NCBI RefSeq assembly: GCF_013035315.1
Contig: NZ_WQHP01000001.1
Span: forward strand, 558,001 to 622,000
Length of the DNA stretch: 64,000 bases
Direction of reading: 5' to 3'
Source: Ruegeria arenilitoris
Lineage (GTDB): Bacteria > Pseudomonadota > Alphaproteobacteria > Rhodobacterales > Rhodobacteraceae
Made by a program: the position numbers and the translations under genes. Each line of letters opens with the position of its first letter. The first letter of the stretch is position 1. Under the pieces are notes generated by a model, which was not told the DNA's origin, searched no databases, and saw nothing but the letters and a program-made list of their open reading frames with translations. This document shows positions 34,089 to 42,725 of this stretch, one piece after another.

Positions 34089-36983
34089 ATGCTTAGGAAA
34101 AAGACCAACGGGGTTGCGAGACGCCCCCAGCGGACAAGTATCCTGTCCCAAATCGGCGAGAAAACCGTCGATCGCCGCGCGTTCCTGCGTGGCTCGGGCC
34201 TGACGATCGGCGGCCTTGCCGCGATCAGCGCCACGGGTGGAACCGTGACGCCTGCCAGTGCCCAGACAGCGGCCAATGCCGCCGTCGAGAACATCAAATC
34301 CGTATGCACCCATTGCTCGGTCGGCTGTACGGTCGTCGCCGAAGTGCAGAACGGCGTCTGGATCGGGCAGGAACCCGGTTGGGACAGCCCGTTCAACCTG
34401 GGTGCACACTGCGCCAAAGGTGCCGCGGTTCGCGAGCACGCGCATGGCGAGCGCCGCCTCAAGTATCCGATGAAAAAGGAAGGCGGCGAGTGGAAGCGCA
34501 TCAGTTGGGAAGAGGCGATCAACGAGATCGGCGACGGCATGATGAGCATCCGCGAGGAATCCGGACCGGACAGCGTGTACTGGCTGGGATCGGCCAAGCA
34601 TAATAACGAACAGGCCTATCTGTTCCGCAAGTTCGCCGCCTATTGGGGCACGAACAACGTGGACCATCAGGCTCGTATCTGCCACTCGACCACTGTTGCA
34701 GGTGTTGCGAACACATGGGGCTACGGCGCCATGACCAATTCGTACAACGACATGCACAACAGCCGGGCCATCTTTATCATCGGTGGCAACCCGGCCGAGG
34801 CGCACCCCGTCTCGTTGCTGCATATCCTGCGTGCGAAGGAGCAAAACAACGCACCTCTGATCGTCTGCGACCCGCGCTTTACGCGCACCGCGGCCCATGC
34901 GGATGAATATGTCCGTTTTCGCCCCGGTACAGACGTCGCATTGGTCTGGGGTATCCTGTGGCACATCTTCGACAACGGCTGGGAAGACAAAGAGTTCATC
35001 CGCACCCGTGTCTGGGGCATGGACCAGATCCGCGAAGAGGTTGCCAAGTGGAACCCGGACGAGGTCGAGCGAGTCACCGGCACGCCCGGTTCGCAGCTGC
35101 GCCGCGTCGCACGTACCATGGTGAACAACCGCCCCGGCACCGTCGTATGGTGTATGGGTGGTACGCAGCACACTAACGGCAACAACAACACCCGCGCCTA
35201 TTGCGTGCTCCAGCTTGCTCTGGGCAACATGGGCACCTCGGGTGGTGGCACCAACATCTTCCGCGGCCATGACAACGTGCAGGGCGCGACGGACCTTGGT
35301 GTTCTGTCCCACACCCTGCCCGGCTACTATGGCCTGTCTAAGGGTGCATGGGGTCACTGGGCCCGTGTCTGGGGTGAAGATCCCGAATGGCTGGCGGGTC
35401 AGTTCGCCACGATCAAAGACAAGGAAGGCAAGGATAAACCGCTGCAGAATGAGCGCGGCATCCCGGTCTCCCGCTGGATCGACGGTGTTCTGGAAGACCC
35501 GGCCAACATGGATCAGGACAACAACGTCCGTGCCATGGTTCTGTGGGGCCACGCGCCCAATTCGCAGACCCGGATGACGGAAATGAAGACGGCGATGGAG
35601 AAGCTGGACATGCTGGTCGTGATCGACCCGTACCCCACCGTCTCGGCCGTTCTGCAGGACCGTACCGATGGCGTCTACCTGTTGCCCGCCTGTACGCAGT
35701 TCGAAACCCGTGGCTCGGTCACGGCATCGAACCGCTCGCTGCAGTGGCGCGACAAGGTTGTCGATCCGCTGTTCGAAAGCCTGCCGGACGAGGTCATCAT
35801 GGCCAAGTTCGCCAACAAGTTCGGCTGGGCGGACCGTCTGTTCCGCAATATCGAGATGGACGACCCGGAAACCCCCAATGTTGAAAGCATCACGCGTGAG
35901 TTCAACTCGGGCCTCTGGACCATCGGCTATACCGGTCAGTCGCCGGAACGTCTGAAAAGCCATATGGCCAACCAGCACACGTTCGACAGAACCACGCTGC
36001 AAGCCATTGGTGGACCCAACGACGGCGAGTATTACGGCCTGCCCTGGCCCTGCTGGGGAACACCGGAAATGGGTCATACAGGGACACCAAACCTCTATGA
36101 CATGTCCAAACCGGTGGCCGAGGGTGGCCTGACCTTCCGCGCGCGCTTTGGCGTGGAACGCGATGGCGACAACCTGCTGGCCGAAGGGGTCTATAGCGTT
36201 GGATCGGAAATTCAGGATGGTTATCCGGAATTCACGATGCAAATGCTGATGGACCTTGGCTGGGACGGTGACCTCACCGCTGAGGAACGCGCGGCGATCG
36301 ACGCCGTTGCGGGACCAGAGACAAACTGGAAGACCGACCTGTCCGGCGGTATCCAGCGGGTCGCGATCGCCCACGGCTGTGCGCCCTTCGGGAACGCCAA
36401 AGCCCGCGCGGTCGTCTGGACCTTCCCGGATCCGATCCCACTGCATCGCGAGCCGCTCTATACCAACCGGCGCGATCTGGTGGAGGACTATCCAACCTAC
36501 GAAGACCGGCATGCCTATCGCCTGCCTACCCTTTATGCCTCGATTCAAAAGAACGACTTTTCAAAGGATTACCCAATAATCCTGACGTCTGGTCGTCTGG
36601 TCGAGTATGAAGGCGGTGGTGATGAGACACGGTCGAACCCGTGGCTGGCCGAGCTTCAGCAGGACATGTTCGTCGAGATCAACCCGCGCGATGCCAACAA
36701 CCTTGGTATTCGTGACGGATCGCAGGTCTGGGTGGAAGGTCCTGAGGGCGGCAAGGTCAAGGTGATGGCGATGCTGACCAACAGGGTCGGTGCCGGCGTG
36801 GCCTTCATGCCATTCCACTTCGGCGGCCATTTCCAGGGAGAGGACCTACGGGCGAAATACCCCGCAGGAGCTGACCCCTATGTGCTGGGTGAAAGTACCA
36901 ACACCGCCCAGACCTATGGCTATGATTCAGTGACCCAGATGCAAGAGACCAAAGCGACTCTTTGCAAGATCTGGTCAGCGTAA
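34089..36983 (+). CDS. fdhA: Formate dehydrogenase alpha (catalytic) subunit, periplasmic
   Basis: A 964-aa DMSO-reductase-family Mo/W-bis(pterin) enzyme that oxidises formate to CO2. It has a Tat leader (Arg29-Arg30 in 'DRRAFLRGSG'). A 4Fe-4S site is formed by Cys73, Cys76, Cys80 and Cys108. The metal-ligand position is Cys198 followed by His199 ('QARICHSTTVAG'), so this is a Cys and not a selenocysteine enzyme. The C-terminal pterin-binding domain is complete. GGGAGGAAAG precedes the start. Nearby tungstate-transport genes suggest tungsten use, but sequence alone does not decide between W and Mo. Confidence 0.95.
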   Translation: MLRKKTNGVARRPQRTSILSQIGEKTVDRRAFLRGSGLTIGGLAAISATGGTVTPASAQTAANAAVENIKSVCTHCSVGCTVVAEVQNGVWIGQEPGWDSPFNLGAHCAKGAAVREHAHGERRLKYPMKKEGGEWKRISWEEAINEIGDGMMSIREESGPDSVYWLGSAKHNNEQAYLFRKFAAYWGTNNVDHQARICHSTTVAGVANTWGYGAMTNSYNDMHNSRAIFIIGGNPAEAHPVSLLHILRAKEQNNAPLIVCDPRFTRTAAHADEYVRFRPGTDVALVWGILWHIFDNGWEDKEFIRTRVWGMDQIREEVAKWNPDEVERVTGTPGSQLRRVARTMVNNRPGTVVWCMGGTQHTNGNNNTRAYCVLQLALGNMGTSGGGTNIFRGHDNVQGATDLGVLSHTLPGYYGLSKGAWGHWARVWGEDPEWLAGQFATIKDKEGKDKPLQNERGIPVSRWIDGVLEDPANMDQDNNVRAMVLWGHAPNSQTRMTEMKTAMEKLDMLVVIDPYPTVSAVLQDRTDGVYLLPACTQFETRGSVTASNRSLQWRDKVVDPLFESLPDEVIMAKFANKFGWADRLFRNIEMDDPETPNVESITREFNSGLWTIGYTGQSPERLKSHMANQHTFDRTTLQAIGGPNDGEYYGLPWPCWGTPEMGHTGTPNLYDMSKPVAEGGLTFRARFGVERDGDNLLAEGVYSVGSEIQDGYPEFTMQMLMDLGWDGDLTAEERAAIDAVAGPETNWKTDLSGGIQRVAIAHGCAPFGNAKARAVVWTFPDPIPLHREPLYTNRRDLVEDYPTYEDRHAYRLPTLYASIQKNDFSKDYPIILTSGRLVEYEGGGDETRSNPWLAELQQDMFVEINPRDANNLGIRDGSQVWVEGPEGGKVKVMAMLTNRVGAGVAFMPFHFGGHFQGEDLRAKYPAGADPYVLGESTNTAQTYGYDSVTQMQETKATLCKIWSA

Positions 36984-36998
36984 GGAGGAGAAGAGAAA

Positions 36999-37595
36999 AT
37001 GGCAGCAAGAGCAAAGTTTCTCTGCGACGCCGAACGCTGCATCGAGTGCAACGCCTGCGTGACCGCGTGTAAGAACGAACACGAGGTTCCGTGGGGCATC
37101 AACCGCCGCAGGGTGGTGACGATCAATGACGGTAACCCGGGCGAACGCTCGATCTCGGTTGCCTGTATGCATTGCTCGGATGCGCCTTGCATGGCGGTGT
37201 GCCCGGTCGACTGCTTCTATCAGAACGAAGAAGGGGTCGTCCTGCACTCCAAAGACCTGTGCATTGGCTGTGGCTATTGCTTCTATGCGTGCCCCTTCGG
37301 CGCGCCGCAATATCCGCAGGCGGGCAACTTCGGATCACGCGGCAAGATGGACAAGTGTACCTTCTGCGCCGGTGGCCCCGAAGAGAACAACTCGACTGCA
37401 GAGTTCGCAAAGTATGGTCGCAACCGGATCGCCGAGGGCAAACTGCCCATCTGCGCCGAGATGTGTTCCACTAAGGCCCTGCTCGCCGGTGACGGCGATG
37501 TCGTCTCAGCCATCTACCGTGAGCGCGTCGTGGCGCGCGGATTTGGCTCGGGCGCGTGGGGTTGGGGCACGGCCTACGACCAGAAAGACGGCTGA
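36999..37595 (+). CDS. fdh3B: Formate dehydrogenase beta subunit (4Fe-4S)
   Basis: A 198-aa ferredoxin-like electron-transfer subunit with 16-Cys organisation for four 4Fe-4S clusters: '[15 protein letters not shown]', '[18 protein letters not shown]', '[18 protein letters not shown]' and 'CTFCAGG' with 'CAEMCST'. It carries electrons from the alpha subunit to the cytochrome b subunit. It matches the FDH3-type beta subunit and has no transmembrane anchor. It lies 15 nt after alpha with GGAGGAG in between. Confidence 0.95.
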   Translation: MAARAKFLCDAERCIECNACVTACKNEHEVPWGINRRRVVTINDGNPGERSISVACMHCSDAPCMAVCPVDCFYQNEEGVVLHSKDLCIGCGYCFYACPFGAPQYPQAGNFGSRGKMDKCTFCAGGPEENNSTAEFAKYGRNRIAEGKLPICAEMCSTKALLAGDGDVVSAIYRERVVARGFGSGAWGWGTAYDQKDG

Positions 37596-37620
37596 CACCA
37601 AGTCAGTGCAAAGAACGGAT

Positions 37621-37639
37621 GACCCGCAACACGCGGGTC
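37621..37639 (+). other. Hairpin between FDH beta and gamma genes
   Basis: Perfect 7-bp stem GACCCGC-AACAC-GCGGGTC followed by CGTCCCTTTAGG. The following T run is too short for a strong terminator. It may reduce read-through or protect the upstream mRNA, setting subunit ratios. Confidence 0.5.
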
Positions 37640-37669
37640 GTCCCTTTAGGAATTTTGACCGAGGTTCAG

Positions 37670-38875
37670 ATGTTCCGTCTACTCATCGCATTACTGCTGA
37701 CCGTCACAATGGCCCAAACTGCCGTTGCCCAATCTAGCGAAACTGAGGCCCCGCCCGCCGCTGACAGGACGTCGACCGGCGGTGCAACCACGCTGGAAGA
37801 CATCATGGCACGTCAGCGCGGCGAAAAGGTGAACAACACCTATCGGTCTGAAAACACGGGGCAAGGCAATGTGGAAGGCCTGCTGGGTCAATTCGGCCCA
37901 AGCGGAGTGGCCTCGGACAGCGATGTGTACCGTGCTTTGCGGTTTGGATCTGCGGACGTAACGGTATCGTCGCGCGGGCCAGCTGACAGTGTTCTGATCC
38001 AGGACGGCGGAATGTGGTGGTGGGCGTTCCGCACCGGGCCGCTGCGCGAATACGGCACCTTTATCGTGGGTGGTATGCTTGCGATTATCGTGCTGTTCTT
38101 CCTTATCCGCGGGAAAATACGGATCGATGGCGAGAAAACCGGCCGCACCGTCACCCGCTTCAACGGTTTCGAACGCTTCGGACACTGGCTGTTCGCCGGG
38201 TCCTTCCTGATCCTCGGCATAACCGGCCTGCTCACCCTTTATGGTCGCGACTTCCTGATCCCGATCTTTGGCCGCGAAGGCTTTGCCGTCATTGCGCAAG
38301 GCTGCAAATGGCTGCACAACAACCTGGCCTGGGCCTTCATGCTGGGGCTGATCATCGTCACGGTGAACTGGATTGCCCACAACATCCCCAACCGGGTGGA
38401 CCTGAAATGGCTGGCTGCTGGCGGCGGGTTGTTTACCAAAGGCAGCCACCCGCCCGCCAAGAAATTCAACGCGGGCCAAAAGATCATCTTCTGGGCCTGC
38501 ATTCTGCTGGGCGTCTCAATCAGCCTTTCGGGCCTGTCCTTGCTGTTCCCGTTCGAACTGCCGATGTTCGCCAAGACCTTCTCGATCGCCAATTCCACCG
38601 GTATTCCGCAAATGCTGGGCCTGAACCTGCCGGTGCAGATGTCGCCGCAGGAAGAGATGCAGTACGCGCAGGTCTGGCACGTCATGGTGGCCTACGTGTT
38701 CATCGCCATCATCATCGCCCATATCTATCTGGGCTCGGTCGGCATGGAAGGCGCGTTTGACGCCATGGGGACTGGCGAAGTCGAAGAGCAATGGGCGCGC
38801 GAGCACCACTCGCTGTGGCTGGAAGAAGTACAGGAAAAAGAGGCCGGGAAAGCAACCGCCTCACCCGCTGAATAA
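37670..38875 (+). CDS. fdhI: Formate dehydrogenase gamma subunit, cytochrome b
   Basis: A 401-aa membrane subunit. A signal-like segment (residues 1-21) is followed by about 120 periplasmic residues not present in short homologues. Then come five hydrophobic helices, including 'HWLFAGSFLILGITGLLTLY', 'WAFMLGLIIVTVNWIAHNIP' and 'VWHVMVAYVFIAIIIAHIYL', whose His residues ligate b hemes in the family. It passes electrons from the beta subunit to quinone. The ATG at 37670 follows CCGAGG and gives a proper signal peptide; earlier ATGs do not. Its stop is contiguous with the next start. Confidence 0.92.
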   Translation: MFRLLIALLLTVTMAQTAVAQSSETEAPPAADRTSTGGATTLEDIMARQRGEKVNNTYRSENTGQGNVEGLLGQFGPSGVASDSDVYRALRFGSADVTVSSRGPADSVLIQDGGMWWWAFRTGPLREYGTFIVGGMLAIIVLFFLIRGKIRIDGEKTGRTVTRFNGFERFGHWLFAGSFLILGITGLLTLYGRDFLIPIFGREGFAVIAQGCKWLHNNLAWAFMLGLIIVTVNWIAHNIPNRVDLKWLAAGGGLFTKGSHPPAKKFNAGQKIIFWACILLGVSISLSGLSLLFPFELPMFAKTFSIANSTGIPQMLGLNLPVQMSPQEEMQYAQVWHVMVAYVFIAIIIAHIYLGSVGMEGAFDAMGTGEVEEQWAREHHSLWLEEVQEKEAGKATASPAE

Positions 38876-40138
38876 ATGCGCGGGCTGGTTCTGGCGCTGG
38901 CCCTTGTGCCCCTGCCCGCCTGGTCTGAGTTCTTTACGCTCAAAGGTCATGGCGGGCCGATTATGGGCATTGCTACCGCACCCGACGGCAGGATCGCGAC
39001 CGCCAGTTTCGACAACTCGGTTGGCCTTTGGACCGGCCAATCCCCGGAATGGTTGGAAGGGCACGAGGCCGCGGTCAATTCCGTGGTGTTCAACGGAACT
39101 GCGATCTATTCGGCGGGGGATGACTTCACACTGCGCCAATGGCCCGGTGGGCAAGTTGTAGGCCAGCATAAGGGTAAGATCGTTGCTGTTGCAGCCTCAA
39201 AAACCCATGTAGCCACGGCCAGTTGGGACGGCACGATAGGTTTGTGGCCTGTCGATGGCTCGCCCCCTGCAATGCTGGGTCCAATCGGCAGCGGCGTAAA
39301 CGACGTTGCTTTCACCGCAGACGGTTCCCGGCTTTACTCCGCTGGCGTCGACGGGGCCTTGCGTGTTTGGGATATCACCAGCGGTCAGGAAACCGACCGG
39401 CTGGTTGAACATGGGTTCGGCATTAACGAACTGATCCTGAACCAACAGGACGGCTGGATCGCCTATGGCGCAGTCGATGGTGTGACGCGGATTCTTGATC
39501 TGGAAACCAGAGAGGAACGCGATTTCACGCTGGAACGCCGACCCATCCTGGCCCTTGCCCTCAGCCCCGATCGCAACTTGTTGGCGGTCGGTGATGGCGA
39601 GGGCTACATCATGGTGATCGATACCGTCGACTGGCGCATTGCGCAGGATTTCCGGGCCACATTGCGCGGGCCGGTGTGGGCGCTGGCGTTTTCTCCGGAT
39701 GGTCTGAACCTACACGCAGGCGGTATTGATGAGGCGATGTACAGCTGGCCGGTTGAAACGCTTGGTGATCAGGAGCAAATGGCCGCTGCTGAGCCCAGCT
39801 TTCTCAAGAACCCCGAGGAAATGGAAAATGGAGAGCGCCAGTTCGCGCGCAAATGTTCGATCTGCCACAGCCTGACGCCCGACGGGCAGCGACGTGCGGG
39901 GCCAACTTTGTACGGAGTGTTCGGCCGCACGGCGGGCACGCTACCGGAATATTTTTACTCGGACACGCTGCAAGACTCTGATATCATTTGGAATGAAGAA
40001 ACGATAAACGCTCTGTTTGACGAAGGGCCGGACCACTATATCCCGGGGTCGAAGATGCCGATGCAACGGATCACCGAACCCAAGGACCGGGACGACCTGA
40101 TCGCCTTTTTGCGCCGGGCCACGGCACCGGAAAACTGA
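38876..40138 (+). CDS. Secreted WD40 beta-propeller fused to cytochrome c
   Basis: A 420-aa exported protein. A signal peptide (residues 1-17) precedes WD40-type repeats to about residue 300, for example 'APDGRIATASFDNSVGLWTG' and 'FTADGSRLYSAGVDGALRVW'. A C-terminal class I cytochrome c follows: CSICH at 327-331, 'GPTLYGVFGRTAG' and 'GSKMP' with Met394 as ligand. The ATG directly follows the gamma stop codon (TAAATG), so coupled translation is likely. A periplasmic electron acceptor or scaffold for FDH is inferred. Confidence 0.9.
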   Translation: MRGLVLALALVPLPAWSEFFTLKGHGGPIMGIATAPDGRIATASFDNSVGLWTGQSPEWLEGHEAAVNSVVFNGTAIYSAGDDFTLRQWPGGQVVGQHKGKIVAVAASKTHVATASWDGTIGLWPVDGSPPAMLGPIGSGVNDVAFTADGSRLYSAGVDGALRVWDITSGQETDRLVEHGFGINELILNQQDGWIAYGAVDGVTRILDLETREERDFTLERRPILALALSPDRNLLAVGDGEGYIMVIDTVDWRIAQDFRATLRGPVWALAFSPDGLNLHAGGIDEAMYSWPVETLGDQEQMAAAEPSFLKNPEEMENGERQFARKCSICHSLTPDGQRRAGPTLYGVFGRTAGTLPEYFYSDTLQDSDIIWNEETINALFDEGPDHYIPGSKMPMQRITEPKDRDDLIAFLRRATAPEN

Positions 40139-40151
40139 GCCGGAGGAGACT

Positions 40152-40277
40152 ATGAAAGCCTTTCTTGCTGCTGTCGTCGCCATGGTGGTCATCACCGTCG
40201 CCGCGCCATTTGCACTGCAACAGATCGGGTTCAGCGCCGCAGATGCAGGGTCCGGATCGGCCGTGCGTCTCGACTGA
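40152..40277 (+). CDS. 41-aa single-helix membrane peptide in the FDH operon
   Basis: A short ORF with an excellent ribosome site (GGAGGAG, 4 nt before ATG). It encodes a hydrophobic N-terminal helix 'AFLAAVVAMVVITVAAPFAL' and a short polar tail ending 'SGSAVRLD'. It sits 13 nt after the WD40-cytochrome gene, and its TGA is followed immediately by the ATG of the regulator gene. Tight packing on both sides argues that it is real. It could be a small FDH complex subunit or an uncleaved signal anchor. No homologue is known to me. Confidence 0.72.
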   Translation: MKAFLAAVVAMVVITVAAPFALQQIGFSAADAGSGSAVRLD

Positions 40278-41150
40278 ATGTCCGAATATCTCACCACCAA
40301 GGAACTGGCCGATCTGCTGCGCATTGGCGAGCGGAAGGCCTATGACCTCGCCTCATCGGGCGAGGTTCCTTGTGTGCGCGCCATGGGTAAGCTGCTGTTT
40401 CCCCGCGCCGAGGTGATTGCCTGGCTGAATGCCTCGCGGTCCGGCCCTCAGGTCGCCGAACCACCACTGCCCCCGATTGTCGCCGGTAGTCACGATCCCT
40501 TGCTGGACTGGGCGCTGCGCGAGAGCGGTTCAGGGTTGGCTACATATTATGATGGTTCATTCGACGGTCTGACGCGGTTGAAAGACAGAACCGCGCAAGC
40601 AGCCGCGTTGCACATCCATGAGGATGGCGGGTTCAACACCCGGGCATTGCGCGACGCATTGGGTGAGGCCCCAGTGGTTCTATTCGAAGTCGCCCAACGC
40701 CAGCGCGGGTTGCTTCTGGCACCAGGCGCAACCGATATCGATGGGTTTGCGCAGCTAATGGGACGACGTGTCATCCTGCGCCAGGACAGCGCCGCCAGCC
40801 AACGTTTGTTTGACGCGCAACTGGATGCCCACGGCATGACGCGCGACGATCTGGACACCCTACCCACCTGCGCCCGCACTGAGGAAGAGTTGGCCATCGC
40901 GATCCACGACAGTAAGGCCGAGGCCGGGTTTGGCTTGGGCGCTTTGGCCGGGCTGTATGATCTCGGTTTTGTGCCCACGCATTCGGAACGCTTGGATCTG
41001 GCGATCTGGCGCCGGGCCTATTTCGACGACCCGATGCTCAAACTTCTGAGTTTCCTGCACTCCGAGCGGTTCGCGACACGGGCCGCCGAGTTTGGCAGCT
41101 ACGACCTGTCTGGTCTGGGCACGATCCACCACAATGGAGCCAGCGGTTAA
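40278..41150 (+). CDS. Excisionase-type HTH regulator with periplasmic-binding-like sensor domain
   Basis: A 290-aa cytosolic regulator. Residues 1-60 are a MerR/excisionase-type winged helix ('LTTKELADLLRIGERKAYDL' and 'KLLFPRAEVIAWL'). Residues about 70-280 are a PBP-like sensor domain with 'GSHDPLLDWALRESGSGLAT' and 'AEAGFGLGALAGLYDLGFVP'. Such fusions are found near molybdate or tungstate transporters and are thought to sense the oxyanion. It starts right after the 41-aa ORF stop. Its TAA overlaps the tupA TAA on the other strand (TTAA). Control of tupBCA and the FDH operon is inferred. Confidence 0.87.
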   Translation: MSEYLTTKELADLLRIGERKAYDLASSGEVPCVRAMGKLLFPRAEVIAWLNASRSGPQVAEPPLPPIVAGSHDPLLDWALRESGSGLATYYDGSFDGLTRLKDRTAQAAALHIHEDGGFNTRALRDALGEAPVVLFEVAQRQRGLLLAPGATDIDGFAQLMGRRVILRQDSAASQRLFDAQLDAHGMTRDDLDTLPTCARTEEELAIAIHDSKAEAGFGLGALAGLYDLGFVPTHSERLDLAIWRRAYFDDPMLKLLSFLHSERFATRAAEFGSYDLSGLGTIHHNGASG

Positions 41151-41971
41151 CCCTCGGCTTTTGCGTTGGGAAAGAACAACTGCTGGCCGTTCGGCTGGAA
41201 AGCCTCGATAGCCGCCTGACCGTCCGGGCCAATAAGCCAATCAATAAAACGCTGGCCCGCCGACGCGCGCACGCGCGGGTGCTTTTCGGGATTCACCAGA
41301 ATGACGCCGTATTGATTGAACAAGCGCGGATCGCCTTCGACCAGCACCTCTAGGTTTCCGCGATTGCCAAAGGATTCCCAGGTCGCGCGATCTGTCAGTG
41401 CATAGGCGTCCATGCCGCTGGCCACGTTCAACGTTGCCCCCATGCCAGATCCTGTTTCGCGATACCACGTGCCCGATGCACCGGCCGGGTCAACACCGGC
41501 GGCGTCCCAGTGGCGCAGTTCGGCCTTGTGGGTGCCGCTATCATCCCCGCGTGAGGCAAAGGGCGCTTTGGCCTGAGAGACTGCGGCCAAAGCCGCCACG
41601 ATATCCGAACCGCCTTTGACCTTGGCCGGATCCGATTTGGGCCCAACCAGAACAAAATCGTTATACATCACGTCAAAACGTTCAACGCCCCAGCCATCTG
41701 CGACGAACTGTTCTTCGTCCGCTTTGGAGTGGACCAACAGAACGTCCCCGTCCCCATTGATCGCATTGCGGATTGCCTGACCGGTGCCAACGGCGACCAC
41801 GCGCACGTCGATGCCCGTTTCGGCCTCGAACCAGGGAAGGATATGATCCAGCAAGCCTGAATTCTGTGTCGACGTTGTGGATTGAACCACGATGAAGGGC
41901 TCTTCTGCCAACGTGGGGCCTGCAAAAAGGCCAAGGGAAAGCACTACTGCCCGAAAGACATTTCGGATCAT
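41147..41971 (-). CDS. tupA: Tungstate ABC transporter substrate-binding protein
   Basis: A 274-aa periplasmic binding protein with a signal peptide (about 1-22, ending 'PTLA'). The TupA-type start 'STTSTQNSGLLDHILPWFEA' (STTS at 31-34) provides Ser/Thr oxyanion ligands. Other family features are 'GDVLLVHSKADEEQFVADGW', 'FASRGDDSGTHKAEL' and 'WYRETGSGMGATLNVA'. The ATG at 41971 has GGAG upstream. It is the last gene of the leftward tupB-tupC-tupA operon. Selectivity for tungstate over molybdate is a family trait and is not proven here. Confidence 0.94.
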   Translation of the reverse strand: MIRNVFRAVVLSLGLFAGPTLAEEPFIVVQSTTSTQNSGLLDHILPWFEAETGIDVRVVAVGTGQAIRNAINGDGDVLLVHSKADEEQFVADGWGVERFDVMYNDFVLVGPKSDPAKVKGGSDIVAALAAVSQAKAPFASRGDDSGTHKAELRHWDAAGVDPAGASGTWYRETGSGMGATLNVASGMDAYALTDRATWESFGNRGNLEVLVEGDPRLFNQYGVILVNPEKHPRVRASAGQRFIDWLIGPDGQAAIEAFQPNGQQLFFPNAKAEG

Positions 41972-41990
41972 TCCGAACTCCAACTTGTTT

Positions 41991-42725
41991 TTATGTAACC
42001 AGCCCGCCTGACAAATACCTGCGCGAGGCTTCGCTATTTGGGGCATCCAAAACCTGACGGGCGTCGCCGTGTTCAACTACATGGCCGCCCTGCATCATCA
42101 CGATATCCGCTGCCAGCCGCCGAGCCTGTCCGATGTCATGAGTGACCATGACGATCCGCACCCCCCGGCCTGAGGCGCGCAGGATCATCCGTTCGATCTT
42201 CTGCGTCGCACCCGGATCCAGCGCGCTGGTGGGCTCATCCAGAAACAGTGTGTCGGGCTCCAATGCCAGCGCGCGCAAGATTGCCAGTCGTTGTGCCTCT
42301 CCTCCAGACAGCGACCGCGCGGACTGCCGCGCCTTGCTTTCTAACCCGCCTTCGGTCAGCAACTCGGCGATGCGCAGCTTACGGGCGGAACGATGCAGAC
42401 CCTGGCGTTTAAGAACAAAGTCCAGATTGGCCGCCACCGACCGACGCAGAAGAACGGGCTGCTGAAACACCATCGCTTGCCGCGCCTTATGATCCGCGTT
42501 CAGTGGCACCCCATCCTGTTCGACAAATCCTCTGTCCGGCACGATCAACCCATGCAGGCACCGCAGCAAAAGGCTTTTGCCCGCGCCATTTGGTCCAAGG
42601 ATCAGCGTCGGCCCGGGTCCATCCAATGCCAGATGCGGAACATCAAGCAAGGCCGTGCCGTTGCGCGCGATCTGCACGCCGTTCACGACGATATGGCCTG
42701 CTATTTCCGAGATAAGATCACGCAT
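41991..42725 (-). CDS. tupC: Tungstate ABC transporter ATP-binding protein
   Basis: A 244-aa ABC ATPase. Walker A is 'GPNGAGKS', the signature is 'LSGGEAQR' and Walker B is 'TLFLDEPTSALD', with a switch His in 'VMVTHDIGQA'. The ATG at 42725 overlaps the tupB stop by 8 nt, indicating coupled translation. It powers the TupB permease. No additional C-terminal TOBE/Mop domain is present, unlike ModC of molybdate systems. Confidence 0.93.
   Translation of the reverse strand: MRDLISEIAGHIVVNGVQIARNGTALLDVPHLALDGPGPTLILGPNGAGKSLLLRCLHGLIVPDRGFVEQDGVPLNADHKARQAMVFQQPVLLRRSVAANLDFVLKRQGLHRSARKLRIAELLTEGGLESKARQSARSLSGGEAQRLAILRALALEPDTLFLDEPTSALDPGATQKIERMILRASGRGVRIVMVTHDIGQARRLAADIVMMQGGHVVEHGDARQVLDAPNSEASRRYLSGGLVT

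Noticed and set aside
34680..34682. Possible selenocysteine codon in the FDH alpha subunit
   Set aside because: The codon at the metal-ligand position is TGC (Cys198), not TGA, so no recoding is needed.
33996..36548. An 850-codon open frame antisense to the FDH alpha gene
   Set aside because: It is a mirror of the codon bias of the sense gene. It has no recognisable domain or ribosome site, and the sense frame is a clear complete enzyme.
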